A stretch of 64,000 nt of DNA from Closterium sp. NIES-65 (GCA_948144175.1 CANXME010002103.1:416484-480483), one strand, 5' to 3'. Shown: positions 45,401 through 57,130, counted from the stretch's first letter. Notes: generated by a model not told the origin, from the sequence alone. Numbers and translations are program-made.

Positions 45401-47480
45401 CCTCCCCGGTCAGAGCGCAGCATCAACACCGACTTCTTAGTCTATCGCTCAGCTACCGCTAGCCACTTCACGAACTCCTGCAGCACATCCGAATTCTTAG
45501 CGACTGGCCTCACCCACACGTAACGGGTCTTGCCCCCATAGCAGCAAGAAGTACAGGCTGCCATCCTTGGCTGCCACACGGAATGGCTTGCACAGGCCGA
45601 TGTGCACGACGGCCAGCATGTCGTCGGGCGCCCGACGCTGACTTGAGGTCCAGCCCAGTGGCAACTTCGTGCTTCGCCAAGCTCCGGATGGTGTCCATGC
45701 CGACGTGCACAAGCCTCGCATGCAGCCTGTACAACGTAGCCTTTGTCGCCGAGACTATTGCCCGCAGGGCCACCACCTCCGTGGTGGGCGACATCGACCT
45801 TGTCGAGCAGGGACGCACGTCGGTGCAGAGGACACGCCTTGTGTACGTTGCCCGACCAAGCACCTTTCCCGCTGCTGAAACGAGCTGCATCCCGTCGCCA
45901 TCCTCCTGCAGCTTCACGCCGTTCTCCGTCAGCTGGCCAGCCGAAAGCAAATTCGCGCGCATGCCCGGGACGTAGAACACATCGGGGATGAGCACCTACT
46001 TCCCGGCCTCCCCTTTCAGGGCGACAGTGCCACGGCCCTGTACGTCTTGCAGCGCCCCATTGAAGCCGCACACGTGCTTCACGTTGCCGCACGACTCCAG
46101 GTTGACGAAGACTTCCTTCGTCCCCATCAGGTGATGCGAGCAGCCGCTATCCAGCAGGACCACCGCCAGGTTCGCCTGCACAGCTGCCGCCACTGCCTGG
46201 AAGTCCTTGCCAGCTTCCGGCGCCAGCGAGATGGTCGGCTCCACCACGCCGACCAGCAAGCATGACGCCTCCTTGTCGTCTCGCCCTTTGCCGCCAGCAG
46301 AAGAGTCGGCGTCTTCGCCGAGGTCGACTTGGTTGACTGCTTCTCCTTGCGCGGCTTGTTTCCTCCTCGACAAGGACGATGACTGCTAGACCTTCTGCGG
46401 CCTCCCTTGGCGTCGTCGTCGTCAGAGTCACTACGGTTGGGGCACTCAAAGGAGAGGTGTTCGGGGTCGCTACACAGCCAGCACTCCCGATGTCGACTTC
46501 CTCCTCCTCGACCGTAGTCCTTGGCCGACTTTTGTCGACTTCCTTGGCCGGATTCCAGCCACTGCTACCACCGTTGCCAGACTGTCCGCGCTGCTCCGGT
46601 CAACCTCCTTGCTTTGCCGGGGCGACGTAGTTCACCTGCGCCACGAGCTCCTGGGACCGCTCAGCCTCTTGCATTGCCTCATCCTGCAGGATGTACGAGG
46701 TCAACGTATCCCCGTTGAGTGTCGCCCGCGTGCTCGGCGCCATCAACAGCCGCTTCAGCAGGTTGTAGCTGCTTGGGAGTCCCTGCATGACGTGGGTGAC
46801 GTACGACGCCGTCGAGTACTGCGTGCCGGCCATCCTTATGGTGGCGAGAATTGGCTGAGCTTGATTGCAGTAGCCGGTCGCCATCTCCTAGTCGCCCAGA
46901 CGCAGATGCATCAGCTGTCCCTAAAGCTGGGCGATAAACAAGTCGTCGGTGACTGGTAAGTTGACTCAATGAAGTGCCATGCTCCATGGCTGGCGTCAAG
47001 GTTCTCCATGCACGACTTCAGGGCAATTTGCACGCCCGACGAGTAGCACCGCGAGATGACCGTGAAGGTCAGCAGCTGCACGGCGCAAAACTCCGCTCGC
47101 AAGTCCGGGTAGATCTCCTTCGGCGTCGCCACGGTGCCGCGGGCGAAGCCAATCAGCCCAGCCATCTCCAACTGGGGCTCGATGGCTTTCTTCCATGCGA
47201 GTATGTCCGGACGACCAACGAGCGGCGGAGTGACCAAGATCCAGTCCGGCGTAAACTTAAAGTAGCCGTAGTTCGGTGCAATCCAGCCCGCTGTCAAGTG
47301 GGTCGCCAACATCGGCGACAATCCGCTTTGACGTCCTCCGACAGCGCCTTGCGAGAAGCCTTTAGCCGCCGACAACTGCATCCCTCGCGCCTGAACTCCG
47401 CCGACTTCATCGGCGTGAATCACCCCTCACTGCCTTGACGTGCCTCCTGCACTGCTGCCGACTAGGCGACCACCGGCGTG
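42483..47480 (-). pseudogene. copia-5 gag-pol polyprotein, decayed
   Basis: Gag begins near 47480 (motif DILAWKKAIEPQLE at about 47190). A CCHC knuckle (CWLCSDPEHLSFEC, about 46470), protease DSGCSHH (about 46150), GAG-pre-integrase, integrase (RSDRGGEF at about 45405; the Gln-Gln-Asn-Gly block at about 45320), RT (43290-43910) and RNase H (42483-43255, interrupted by a solo LTR) follow. The RT catalytic YVDD reads YVND (about 43573). Stops include TAG near 42730, 43290, 43916, 45320, 45442, 45996, 46389, 46889 and 46923, TAA at 44938 and a TGA near 47425; a frameshift lies near 46930. At 45320 the universal PQQNG motif reads P-TAG-QNG, a clear CAG-to-TAG change. Confidence 0.85.
42857..42985 (-). 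mobile_element. Solo LTR inside copia-5 RNase H
   Basis: 129 bp, nearly identical to 34354-34483, flanked by TGTGG (42852-42856 and 42986-42990). It splits the RNase H frame between the YGGAT and VSWSSQ motifs. The first two bases are CA instead of TG. Orientation is not certain for a solo LTR. Confidence 0.88.
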
Positions 47481-47777
47481 ACGCCTGCGTCGACGCCGCC
47501 CTTGGTGTTCACCGGACGAGGAGATGCTCCGTCACCCACACGGCACGGATGCTAGCCTCAACGACCGCCCAAGGCAGGTCGCCATACTCGTTTGCCTCAT
47601 GACGCCTCCTCGCGTTCTCCAGCCGTGCCTCCATGGTGTCCACCACCCCCGTGTCTACTACGTCGCTTACCATAGTGACTACCGCACAGCCGCTGGCCTA
47701 CGAACACAATAGGTAATTGACCACCACGTATACCTGACTGAAAGGTAAGTCGTGTGCCGTCCACGGTCACCGCACCA

Positions 47778-48734
47778 TGCAGAGATAACTCTATCCATGG
47801 GAGCTAGACTACGGGCCAGGCACGAGTGCTCATGTGATCTCTGCGTTCATTCCTTAGTTGTTCTCTAGTACTTGTGCATTCACGGGGCAAAACCGCAAGA
47901 GTTTCACTAGCAAAAGTTGAGAACAAGGATTCAGAATGATAGCAACAAAGTTGGCATGCAAGACTACGTCAAACTAGCAAAGCTGCTGGTCGACCTCTAG
48001 CGCAGCACGGTCAACCGTGTGCCAACACGACTTGGTCGACCGCGCTCCAGCAGAGCAAAGTTGCAGCTTGCCAACGTTGCACGTCCACGGTGTGCCAACG
48101 CCGTAGCAAGTCGGCTGCACAGCGTTGCACCCGCAGGACAACGAAGCACTTGCTTCGCAGATGCGCACAGCTGGTTGGTGCTCTACTCCTCATCACGTGC
48201 ACAGCGCAGACGTCCAGGTCGACTCCACGCCAGCGACTGCGCCCACCAGCCACGTCGACCTTGGGATGCCACTTCCGAGGTCGGCCTCGCACAACTACCC
48301 CGGCGACCATCGCATACGTCGCCCGGGTATCCCGGTAGACCGGGCAACCATGCCTGGTCAACCAACACCATTGTCACGTGCCCATCGACCACCAAGGTCG
48401 ACGACCACCTCCCCTAGACCTCACCAGGTCGACCTTCACCCGTGGTCAGCCAGCTCCAGGTCGACCAGCGCAGCTGTCGGCCGACCACCCAAGTCGGCTT
48501 CTCCAGGTTGGCGTCACCAAGTCGACGCCCTACACAGGTTGACCTCTCAAGTCGACCTCCCCAAAGCCGGCGCCCTCCCGAAGTTGGCACCCTTGCTGTG
48601 GCCCCCGTGCAGGTTGACCAACCCTGTCGACCAGCTCGCCCACTTCTGCAGGTCGGCTGCACTCCCCCGTACACCCGACCACGAGGTCGGCTCCGCCTAA
48701 GCGAGGACGGGGCCACACCCAACTCTCGTTGACA
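47778..48734 (-). repeat. 5' LTR of copia-5
   Basis: 957 bp, ending on the minus strand in TCTCTGCA followed by TGGTGCGGTGACC, a candidate primer site. Confidence 0.85.
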
Positions 48735-49066
48735 TTTCCCAAAGTACCGTAGCCTCGCTAGAGACTCTGTAGTGTCGTTACACAATTTACGAAAGCTTTT
48801 CTGCGAATTCCGTGAGCCAATCTGATTTCATATTTTCATAAAAAGTTGCGCACCAATCTCTAGTTGCGCCGTCCGTTTGGTTTCCGAAATGTCTCGGGCT
48901 CAGATTATAAACCGTTGAAATAAGTTAAAAGTGGTGCGATGGTTCGGATTGTTGGCGACGTCGCACACACTTTCACAAACTAAGTTATGAAACAATATAA
49001 CGCTGGTAACCCATTTGCTGTTCAGACCGTCCACGGTTCGAACCGTCGGGGGAAATAGACACGCCC

Positions 49067-49372
49067 TTAATTCTGGCTCATAGCGGGAGGAATGCGACAA
49101 GCTCGCGCAGGGAAACGGTGCGAGAGGAAAGTGACGGAAGTGAGGGAGAGAACGGGTGCAGTTGAGCGACAGTCAGGGAGCTTGTACCGGAGTTGAGGCA
49201 GCCTTGGTTTTGCAGTTGGCCGGGATTGGGGTCGTGTGACATAAGTGAGAGGCTGGGTTGGGGAGCATTCTGAGCACATTCCAACTTGGTCCTCCAGAAA
49301 TCGCGCAGCACCCAAGAGGAATTCGATACTTAGTCAACGAATACGCGCTGTAGTGTGCCACGCTACCAAATA
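49067..49372. other. Unassigned spacer
   Basis: About 300 bp between MITE 2 and copia-4. No domain or repeat was recognised. Confidence 0.5.
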
Positions 49373-49493
49373 TGTCAGAATAAGGAATCAAGAATGACGA
49401 GAAACACAGCACTACAGGGTTTGTATAGCAAAACCTAATTGGGTTGTACCCCATAAGGAGTGCCTCACTAAAGCCTAGAGCATAGTTCTGACA
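49373..49493 (-). repeat. 3' LTR of copia-4
   Basis: 121 bp, similar to the copia-3 LTR (shared CTAATTGGGTTGTACCCC and TTCTGACA blocks). Confidence 0.8.
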
Positions 49494-49729
49494 CACCCCC
49501 GGTAGGCAAAGTGGGGGAAAAGCAAGAGAACGAAGCATGGTCAAGCCCAGGGTGGATCACAACGTCACCATGCATTCTGAGCACAAGCAAATGGCCACAA
49601 GGCCAGTTCACATGCAGAGTTATATATATAAAGAAGAAGAAGCAGGACATTGATCACAACTTAGCAAGTGTAAGCATGCAGGTATAAGTATATATATCAC
49701 AGTACAAGCAAAATCAAGAGGTGAGCAAG

Positions 49730-50373
49730 TGAGGGCAAGTAGGCACAAGGCCTAGAACAGTACAGAACTGCTGATGATCACAAGGCTAAAGTGCCTTGGT
49801 GAAGATATCAGCAGTGTTGGCCTGAGAGGCCACATTAACAAGACGAAGTTGACCACGCTGCTGCAACTCTTAAGCAAGGAAGTAACGCAGAGCGATGTGC
49901 TTTGTTCTGTGCTCCAGTTTGTGCTCCTGACACAAGGCAATCATGACCTTGTTGTCGACGTATAGAACTAGAGGAGAGCAAGGCGTCTCTCCCAGGTCGG
50001 TCAGCAGGTAGGTGAGCTAGCATAACTCTTGTGTACCCATGGCCCCTGCGTAGATCTCAGCCTCACAACTGGAGCTGAGAACAGAAGACGAGCGGGTAGA
50101 CCGCCACAAAATAGAACCGGAGCCAAGGCTGAAGGTGTGAAGACTGCTGCAAAGCGAAGTCGTCAACCCAAGAAGCTTCTGCGTGACCAGTGGGGACAAC
50201 TGGACCCTGTCTTCCAAGCACGAGCCCCATGCTCGACGTACTGCACAAGTAGCGCATCACCCTCTTAGCGGCCTTCCAGTACTCTGGCCAGTGTCTCCCG
50301 GGCACAATGTAGCATGTTAGGATGCTAAGAGGGTAAGCAAGGTCAGGTCGAGTGCAGGTCATCAGGTACATGA
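49730..50373 (-). pseudogene. copia-4 RNase H and C-terminal RT fragment
   Basis: Motifs MYLMTCTRPDLAYPLSIL, SCEAEIYAGAM and HRTKHIAL-like are in the order seen in copia-2 and copia-3. Broken by TAA at about 49870 (an Arg in relatives) and other stops. Homology stops exactly at 50373, next to the TGTTATAG start of a foreign LTR. Confidence 0.82.
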
Positions 50374-51400
50374 TGTTATAGTCACAGTAGGCTACAATGT
50401 GCCTAAAATGAAAGATTGAGTGCACAGTCGGATTTCGGCACAGCGGCTTTAAACGTTCATAGCGTTCTAAACACAACTTTAAATTACCTGATTCTACTTG
50501 GATCTGGAGCGTCTTAACATCACCTACAATAGGCATTTTAGATCGCACGATTTTATTAAGTATTGTCAACACACCGACGGTTTGAACGAACGGCACTATG
50601 GCAGCCACTATAGTCTAGGAACACAAATTAGGAACGACTCCCAGCTCCTACAAACTAGGAATTTAGGGAGAGTTACAGGTTGGGAATGACTCCCAGCTCC
50701 TACAAACCCCAAGAGCCGAGGTACAGTGATGTGGAACAATGCCACACTGTCCCCAACCACGAAGGGTCTCGAAACTACCCTTCACTAGGGCCTACTCCAA
50801 GTGAAATGTTACACTACACAAAGTAATGTAACTATCTTCAATATCTTGAGGTGTACCCTTTTCGCGGGCTTCACGATCACTTGAATCTTGACACCAAGGC
50901 TCTGATTCTTCACCACAAACTCATCCTTGAGTTCTTGATGGGTCTGCTGCACACACCTGTGACACGCCGAACGTTCGACATAGGAGAAAATAGAAACCGC
51001 GCACGAGACACACGACAAAATAAAAACCGCGCGAGACACACAATGACCGCGTAACACGCGACTAGCGATAACTCGCTATTGAATCGACACACACACACAC
51101 TCGACATCTTAACCCATCATACAGACACTATTATAAGCATGAAATATATATATTATTTCTTGCCCTCATACCATTCCATGCACACATGCATGCATTCACA
51201 CGGACAACAAGCCGAGTGCAAACCGTAGGGTTGCACCAACAAACTCCCCCTCGGATTGTTGGCCTTAGGATATGTTGCTCTCTTGATTCAGAGCCATCCC
51301 AGCCAGCTTGCAACACTTCCAATGCTGCTGTTCCACCAGCCTCTTAGTCATCATGTCTGCCAGCTGCCCCATGGTCTTCACATAGCGCAACTCAACTTCA
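50374..51400 (-). mobile_element. Tail of a further copia element (LTR plus RNase H C-terminus)
   Basis: An 868-bp LTR (50374-51241, TGTTATAGTC to CACCAACA) is followed by a purine tract (AGGGGGAG on minus) and the C-terminus of a copia RNase H (motif VELRYVKTMGQLADMMTKRL, 51265-51400). At about 51400 it passes directly into copia-4 RT sequence in the motif GTQ. Only the 3' end of this lineage is present. Confidence 0.75.
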
Positions 51401-54328
51401 CCCTGGGTACCAAGAGGAAACGACCAAGTGAAGCCAGGTGGGCGGTGCAACCAGATCTCCTTCTGCAGACTGCCGTATAGGAAAGCAGTGCTGAAGTCAA
51501 GAGAGAGAAGCTCATAGTCACGCTGCGCGGCAACGTGCAGCAGAACCCGAATAGTGGTCATCTTCAACTCCAGCACGTGCAGCACCACCAGCAGGAACAG
51601 CTCCAGCGCCTCCAACTCCAACTCCTGCAGCACCACTAATTCCAGCACCAGCAGCACTACCAGCAGAAACACCTCTAGCGCCTCTAGCTCCAACCCCTGC
51701 AGCACCACAAGCTCTAGCACGAGAAGCACCTCCAGCAGGAACAGATCCAGCGCCTCCAACTCCAACTCTTGCAGCACCACTAGCTCCAGCACTAGCAGCA
51801 CCTCCAGCAGGAACAGCTCCAGCGCCTCCAGCTCCAACTTCTGCAGCACCACCAGCTCCAGCAGCTCCAGTACCTCCAGTAGCTCTAGCATCAGCAGGAC
51901 ATCTAGCTCCAGCAGCACGGCTCCAGAGCCGAGCAAACCACTCGCGTAGCTGCGGTGGAGAGGGTGGCTCCCGCCGAGACAAGACACCCATAGGACCTCT
52001 AGAGGACAAAGTACCTCCAGGCTCAGCATGCTCAGGCTCAGCACCCCCAGACTCCACACTCTCAGGCTCAGCACCCCTAGGCTCTGCACCCTCAGACTCA
52101 GCAACCCCAGGCGCAGCACCCCCAGGCTCCACACTCTCAAGCTCAGCACCGCCAGGCTCCGCACCCTCAGACTCAGCAACCCCAGGCTCAGCACCCCCAA
52201 GCTCCACACGCTCAGGCTCAGCACCCCCAGGCCCCGCACCCGCAACCTCAACACCCCTAGGCCCCGCACCAGCAGGCTCAGCACCCCTAGCAGTACCAGA
52301 GTCGACAGCTACCTTGACAGGCTCGACAGGGTCTAACTAGGACACACCTAAGGGGGCAGGACCCTAAGGGAAGAGGGGGTCTACCGGAGGAGGACCTGGT
52401 GCTAGGATGAGCGGCGGGGGGGAGAAAGAGGCAGTTCGGAAGGGGAAGAGACGTTAAAAGGGAACCGACTCATCAAATGTGACCTCCTGAGAGGACAGAA
52501 CACAGCGCGAGGTGGGGTGGTAAAATTGCCAACCAGGCGCGTCAGGGGGGAAGCCAAGAAAGACGCAGGGAACAACACGGGAGGACAGCTTGTTTGCGGG
52601 AGAATCACTGACAAAAGCTCGAGATCCCCAGACACGGAACACAGACGCATCGCCAACCTTCCCCGTCCACCGCAGAGCGGGTGTGGTCTCCAGAGTGGAG
52701 ACACGGGGCTGGAGGTTGAGCTGATGCCCAGCGTACTGAACCGCAAACGGCCACAGAAAATGGGGAGCAGCTGCATGGATCATGGACGTACGAGCGACGT
52801 CCATGACCATGCCAATGCGGCGCTCAGCAATCCCATTTTGCTGTGGGGAGGCCGGAAGCGTGAACGTCTGGCGGATGCCCTCCGCATGACAGAAGGCCTG
52901 CAGAAGGTCGGAGGAAAACTCTCCACCTCTGTCAGAGTGCAGACGCAGAACAGGAAGGTCCGAGCCAAAACTCTCGCTAAGCTGGCGACGGGCAGCGCGG
53001 ATCTAGTTGATCAACACCTCAGTGACCTCACCCTTGCGGCGCAAGGGGAAGACTGTGGTGTAACGCGAGTAGTCGTCAACGACCAGCAGAAAGTAACGCT
53101 CGTGACCCTGTCCACGGACGTGGGCTGGTCCCCACATGTGCATGTGGAGAGTCTGTAGGGGAGCCTCCGTCGGAGGGAACTCGGAGGAGTGAGGAGCGGC
53201 ACGCTGCCGCCCTTCGACGCAATAAACGCAGGTAGGGGCAAGCCACGGTGGGAGGGGAGGGAGAGACCGGGGGAGACCAGTGACAAGGACGCGGAAGGCC
53301 ATACCTCGGAGACGAGGCAGGGAGGGGTGACCAAGACGGTGGTGCCAAATGAGAGTCTCGTGTGACAGGAGACGACACGAGCAGGGGGCAGACTTAGGAC
53401 CAGACCTGGACGCGGCAGCAAACACCTGACCAGACGCAGCTACCTGACCAGACTCAACAACCGGAGGAGACGCAGTAGTGAGGGTGTACAGGCTCGACCT
53501 AGGCTGACGGGTGAACGTGGCCAGGTGCCGGCCCATTCGAGTACATGTAGAGTGGGTCACCCGCTGACCTCCAGGAGTGAACTGGTCAACCCACACGTCT
53601 TGGAGGTCAGCTCCACTCACCAAGTTCGTAGAGAACGAGGGAAGGTGAAGACCCGACAGTGAGCCAGACGAGACCGCCAGACACGGCAGAACCGTAGAGG
53701 AGTGCGCAAGGACCGGGCCCCTAAAGGGGTCCGCCAGGGAGACTGCAACCGACAGATTGAGCGGCGTGAGTGTGATGCAGTCGCGAAAGAAGGAGCGGGA
53801 AGCACTTGAGTCAAGCGTGGAGGTGTGCAAGGCATCACCAGACGTAGAACCAAGGAGAGCAGACTCACCAGCACGTGAAGCAGCAGACTCACCAGCACCT
53901 AGAGCAGCAGCCTCTATACCTGGGTCGGGCGGCACACACAGGTAATAGTCACCCTCAACACTAATAGTCACAGCATACATGGCAGCACGGATAGCATCGT
54001 AATCAAGATCAAAGATAGCAACATCAGACTTAAGCAGATCAGGCCATCGAGGGAGCTCAGTGGCGTCAGGAAACTGTGCGCGCCAAGCGTCAGTCAGGCG
54101 ACTGAAACAGCGCTGCGTCACGTGGGGCAGCCCGCACATCTCCCCACAATGCTCCCCGATGCGGAGAACGTAAACATAGGGACCAGCACCCTCAGACCTC
54201 CCACGCCCAGCGTACCACTCACGAAGCTGCTGGGGCGACGGGGCCTTACGGAACGCGGCTGCTGCTGTTGCTAGCTACCGCCAAAGCCTCCACGCTGTGC
54301 GGCTCCACCCCGACCAGCACCACCGTCT
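51400..54328 (-). pseudogene. copia-4 N-terminal RT, linker, integrase, protease, gag part
   Basis: RT start with STAFLYGSLQKEIW (about 51470), a long Gly/Ala and GGAEP-type repeat linker (51560-52290), integrase C-terminal part (WGSRAFVSD, about 52620), integrase core and GAG-pre-integrase (53000-53330), protease (about 53810) and the CGLPHVTQRCFSRL motif (about 54125). In-frame TAG near 53003 falls at a Trp that copia-2 retains, and copia-3 has TAG at the same position. Not functional. Confidence 0.82.
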
Positions 54329-54779
54329 TGTTATAGACTAAGGACGGAGTCTATGAAGATTAGGTGCCTAAATTTCTCAAAATCGTTGGTTTCTATTTCT
54401 GGACAGAATAGTCGCGCTCACAAGAAACGCCGTCGACAAAAAACGCACAATCAAAACTTCACCAAACTCAAATATGATGTAGCCCTAGTCCGTGGCTACA
54501 ACTTCCAAGTTGAATCGTACAAAAAGGTGAAGTATTTCTCGAGTTATCAAGTTTGGCGCACTATGGCTATCTATATTTTTCCCCAATATGGGGTACAGAC
54601 TTTCGGGGGTTGGGAAATTCGTCTTTTCTACTGTAGTTGCTGCCAAATGGTTGGGAGAAACCAAACCAGGTTGGCAAGTGTAGCCAAGTTGGGTTGAGGT
54701 GGATTGTGGAGGTTGGGATAGTGACAAAGGTCAAAGTTGGGCGATGTTATGATGATGCTATCATCTGCATTCACGAACA
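54329..54779 (-). mobile_element. LTR fragment related to the copia-1 LTR, inside copia-4 gag
   Basis: 54329-54600 is the reverse complement of the distal copia-1 LTR (about 4640-4890; shared GACGGCGTTTCTTGT and CCGTCCTTAGTCT words). It begins TGTTATAG and ends CACGAACA. The last ~35 bp instead resemble the LTR head in the opposite orientation. No target duplication is evident, and the copia-4 Gly-rich frame resumes at 54780. Confidence 0.55.
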
Positions 54780-55260
54780 CTGCCACCCCCACTGCCACTG
54801 CTGCTGCCGCCTCCACCTCCACCGCCGCCACCGACGCCCCCACTCCCACCACCACCCCCACCTCCACCCCCACCCCCTCCGCCTACTCCACCACCACCAC
54901 CGCCGCCCCCGCCGTCCCCTCCACCACCCTTGCCCCCCTTGCCCTTGCCACTGCGGCACCTCCCAGTAGGAGCAGGCGCAGCCCCGACCTCTTTGGAGCC
55001 AAAAAGGTCAACAACAGTAGTAGAAGCAATAGAGGGCAAAAAGGGAACGGGGGAACACCCCTCAAAGAAAGGGGCGCGAGGGTCACCACGAGAAGCTCCT
55101 ATAGCGACTATGCTAGTTCCAGCTGCAGTGAGGCGCTCCTCGAGCAGGTCGACGGTGAGCTTGGTGGGGCAAAGGGAGAGAAAGTGGTCCCTGACTGAGC
55201 GAAGAGAGCCAGGGAGACGGGTGACTAGGTAGAAGAGGGTGATGTACATGGGGGGGGGGG
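54780..55260 (-). pseudogene. copia-4 gag, N-terminal part missing
   Basis: Gly-rich tract (54780-54940) and the upstream gag motifs MYITLFYLVTRLPGSLR and LSLCPTKLTVDLLEERL. The frame ends at a run of 11 G (plus strand) at 55250-55260, where the copia-7 LTR is inserted; the rest of gag should lie beyond copia-7. Confidence 0.8.
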
Positions 55261-55264
55261 TCTT

Positions 55265-55390
55265 TGTCAAACTCATATGCTATAGTCTGTGTAGGCTGTA
55301 GTGGGGTAGACAATATGGGGTACAACACTTCTAGGTTTCCCTACTTGTACCCACCTGCTTGCTAGTTCATCCATTCCTCATTTCTTCACA
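55265..55390 (+). repeat. 5' LTR of copia-7
   Basis: 126 bp, TGTCAAACTCATATG to CTTCACA, the plus-strand equivalent of the copia-2 LTR. Followed directly by the primer site. Confidence 0.88.
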
Positions 55391-55479
55391 TGGTATAGAG
55401 CAGGTTCCCTAGTGGGAACTTTTCCTAGGGCCCACCACTGAACATCGATTTTTTTTTCCTGCCCTGAGAACGAGTCGCC

Positions 55480-56220
55480 CCTGACTGAGGCGCGCCCTGT
55501 GTGCCGCCCTCCCCTTAGCGACCCGTCGCGCCGCCCTTAGCGGCCCCCACCCTCTCACGGCCCCTCGCGACCCTGTCGCCGCCCCCTAGTGACTCGTCGC
55601 GCCACCTTGAGCGGCCCGTCGCGCCGCCCTCAGCGGCCCCTTGCAGCCCCACCTACGCGGCCCTGTCCCCGCCCTCTTGCGGCCCCGTCGCCGCCGTTAG
55701 CGGCCCCGCCGCCGCCCTCGCGGCCTCGCCGCCGCCCCCTACGTGGCCCCGTCGCCGCCCTCTCGCGGCCCCGTCGCCGCCGTTAGCGGCCCTGCCGCCG
55801 CCCTCGCGGCCTCGTCGCCGCCCTCTCGCGGCCGCGTTGCCGCCCTCTCGCGGCCCCAGTGCCGCCCTCTTGCGGCCTCGTCGCCGCCCTTAGCGGCCCC
55901 GTCGCCGCCCGTTGCGGCTCCGTTGCCGCCCTTAACGGCCCCGTCGCCGCCCCTTGCGGCCCTGTCGCCGCCCCCTTTCAGCCCCTCCTCGGCCCCTTCA
56001 CCATCAAGCAGCAAAACCACAGAGCCGCCGAGCAGCCGAGTCGCCAAACCGCCGAGCCGCCGAGCCGCCGAACCGCCTAGCCGCCGAGCCGCCAAGCCGC
56101 CGAGCCGCCCCTACCGAGCCGCTGCCGCCGAGCCGCTGTCAAGCCGCTACTGCCACTGCCGAGTCGCTACCACCGCGGTTTCAGCCCTGTTCCTCCCGTC
56201 GCGCCCCGGCCCTACCCACC
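55480..56220 (+). repeat. GC-rich minisatellite leader of copia-7
   Basis: GCGGCCCCGTCGCCGCCCTC-type units (55560-55980), then GAGCCGCCGA-type units (56020-56110), the same order relative to gag as in copia-2 and copia-3. Confidence 0.85.
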
Positions 56221-56259
56221 CGCACTGGTGAGAGCATTCTCTGCTAGACATCTGCTGTC

Positions 56260-56371
56260 ATGGCTACCCCCTGTGTCCTTACCTTTTATGCTGAGGGTCG
56301 TGCTCTTGACTTTGAGGTCTGGGTCCATGACCTACAGCTCTTCCTACAGTGCGATAGGGCAGACGGCCTTT
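56260..56371 (+). pseudogene. copia-7 gag, first part
   Basis: ATG at 56260 and motifs AEGRALDFEVWVHDLQLF and CDRADGL match copia-3 gag. It is broken after DGL by the gypsy insertion and continues at 63614 with SLFDITSGAS. Confidence 0.88.
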
Positions 56372-56547
56372 TGTCGTAAATCTTCCTCTGTCCACCCTCA
56401 TTCCCTTTCTCCCCTGTGTATCCTGCTGACTTCTCCTTCTCTCCTTCCTTCCCTGCCACCCGTACTGCTGATCAGGTTCATCCCTTCTTCCTCCTGGCGT
56501 ATGTAATCACTCTGTCCTGCACTCCTCCTGGTACCTCAGGCTTCCCT

Positions 56548-57130
56548 TGTAGCAAGCGTAACACTCCCCCTCAGGGGCTCTGTCAAATTGCTTACAGCTT
56601 CTCCTACTGCTAGTTCCCTTTGGATTAGGAAAACAAATTGCAGTAAATGAGAAACATACAAGCAAAAAGCAAGAAGCCCGAGTGCTACTCCTGCCTACAT
56701 CTATTCCCACCCCCTGCCTAGGTTGCTTCCTCCACAAGCAAGCTCCTGTGCACCAAGCGAGTCAGCCGGGCTGCTCGCGAGGTCTCCAAGGTGCTAGCTG
56801 TGCTCCCACTGGGCCCACTAGGCATGCACTGCCTTCCAGCCTGGTGACTTCGAATTCAATTCCCAGACTGGCATTGAATTCGCCTTCCAGCCTGGTGACT
56901 TCGAAATTGAATTCACAGGCTGGAATTGAATTCGTCTCCACCAACCTCCATGAATTCGCCTCCCACTAACCACCTCAAATTCCCCAGCTACTCAGCTCTG
57001 CAGTACAGTACAATACACTCCAAGCACACAAATGAGATTAGAGTACAAAAGCGGTAAACTATAGTACACCCTCACCTTGGCTGCTGTGATATTCACACTT
57101 AGTTGCCAGCTAAGTGTTAATAACGCGACA
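56548..57130 (-). repeat. 3' LTR of the gypsy element
   Basis: 583 bp. It contains two copies of a GCCTTCCAGCCTGGTGACTT repeat. Confidence 0.88.

Larger units (their letters stand above)
41363..48734 (-). mobile_element. copia-5: Ty1/copia element with ~950-bp LTRs, 7.4 kb
   Basis: LTRs at 41363-42306 and 47778-48734 are flanked by TTTCC on both sides (41358-41362, 48735-48739). The outer 3' end is mutated (AG for TG). The minus strand carries gag, protease, integrase, RT and RNase H. It is a different lineage from copia-2/3/4/7: longer LTRs, no Gly-rich gag tract and no GC leader. Confidence 0.9.
41204..49066. mobile_element. MITE-like element 2, split by copia-5
   Basis: The left end GGCGTGTCTTGATTT (41204) and right end AAATAGACACGCCC (49066) are imperfect inverted repeats of the same type as MITE 1, and the interior shares GGACGGTC/GACCGTCC words. 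Removing copia-5 and one TTTCC leaves about 490 bp, close to the size of MITE 1. Terminal match is weaker than for MITE 1. Confidence 0.5.
49373..55260 (-). mobile_element. copia-4: rearranged member of the copia-2/3 family; 5' end lies beyond copia-7
   Basis: The 3' LTR (49373-49493, TGTCAGAATAAGG to TTCTGACA) and TACCGGGGGTG-type purine tract lead into RNase H and RT sequence up to 50373. Homology resumes at about 51399 with an earlier part of RT and runs through linker, integrase, protease and gag to 55260, where copia-7 interrupts gag. About 190 codons of RT are missing, and a foreign copia tail occupies the gap. Another LTR fragment sits in the Gly-rich gag region (54329-54779). Confidence 0.83.
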
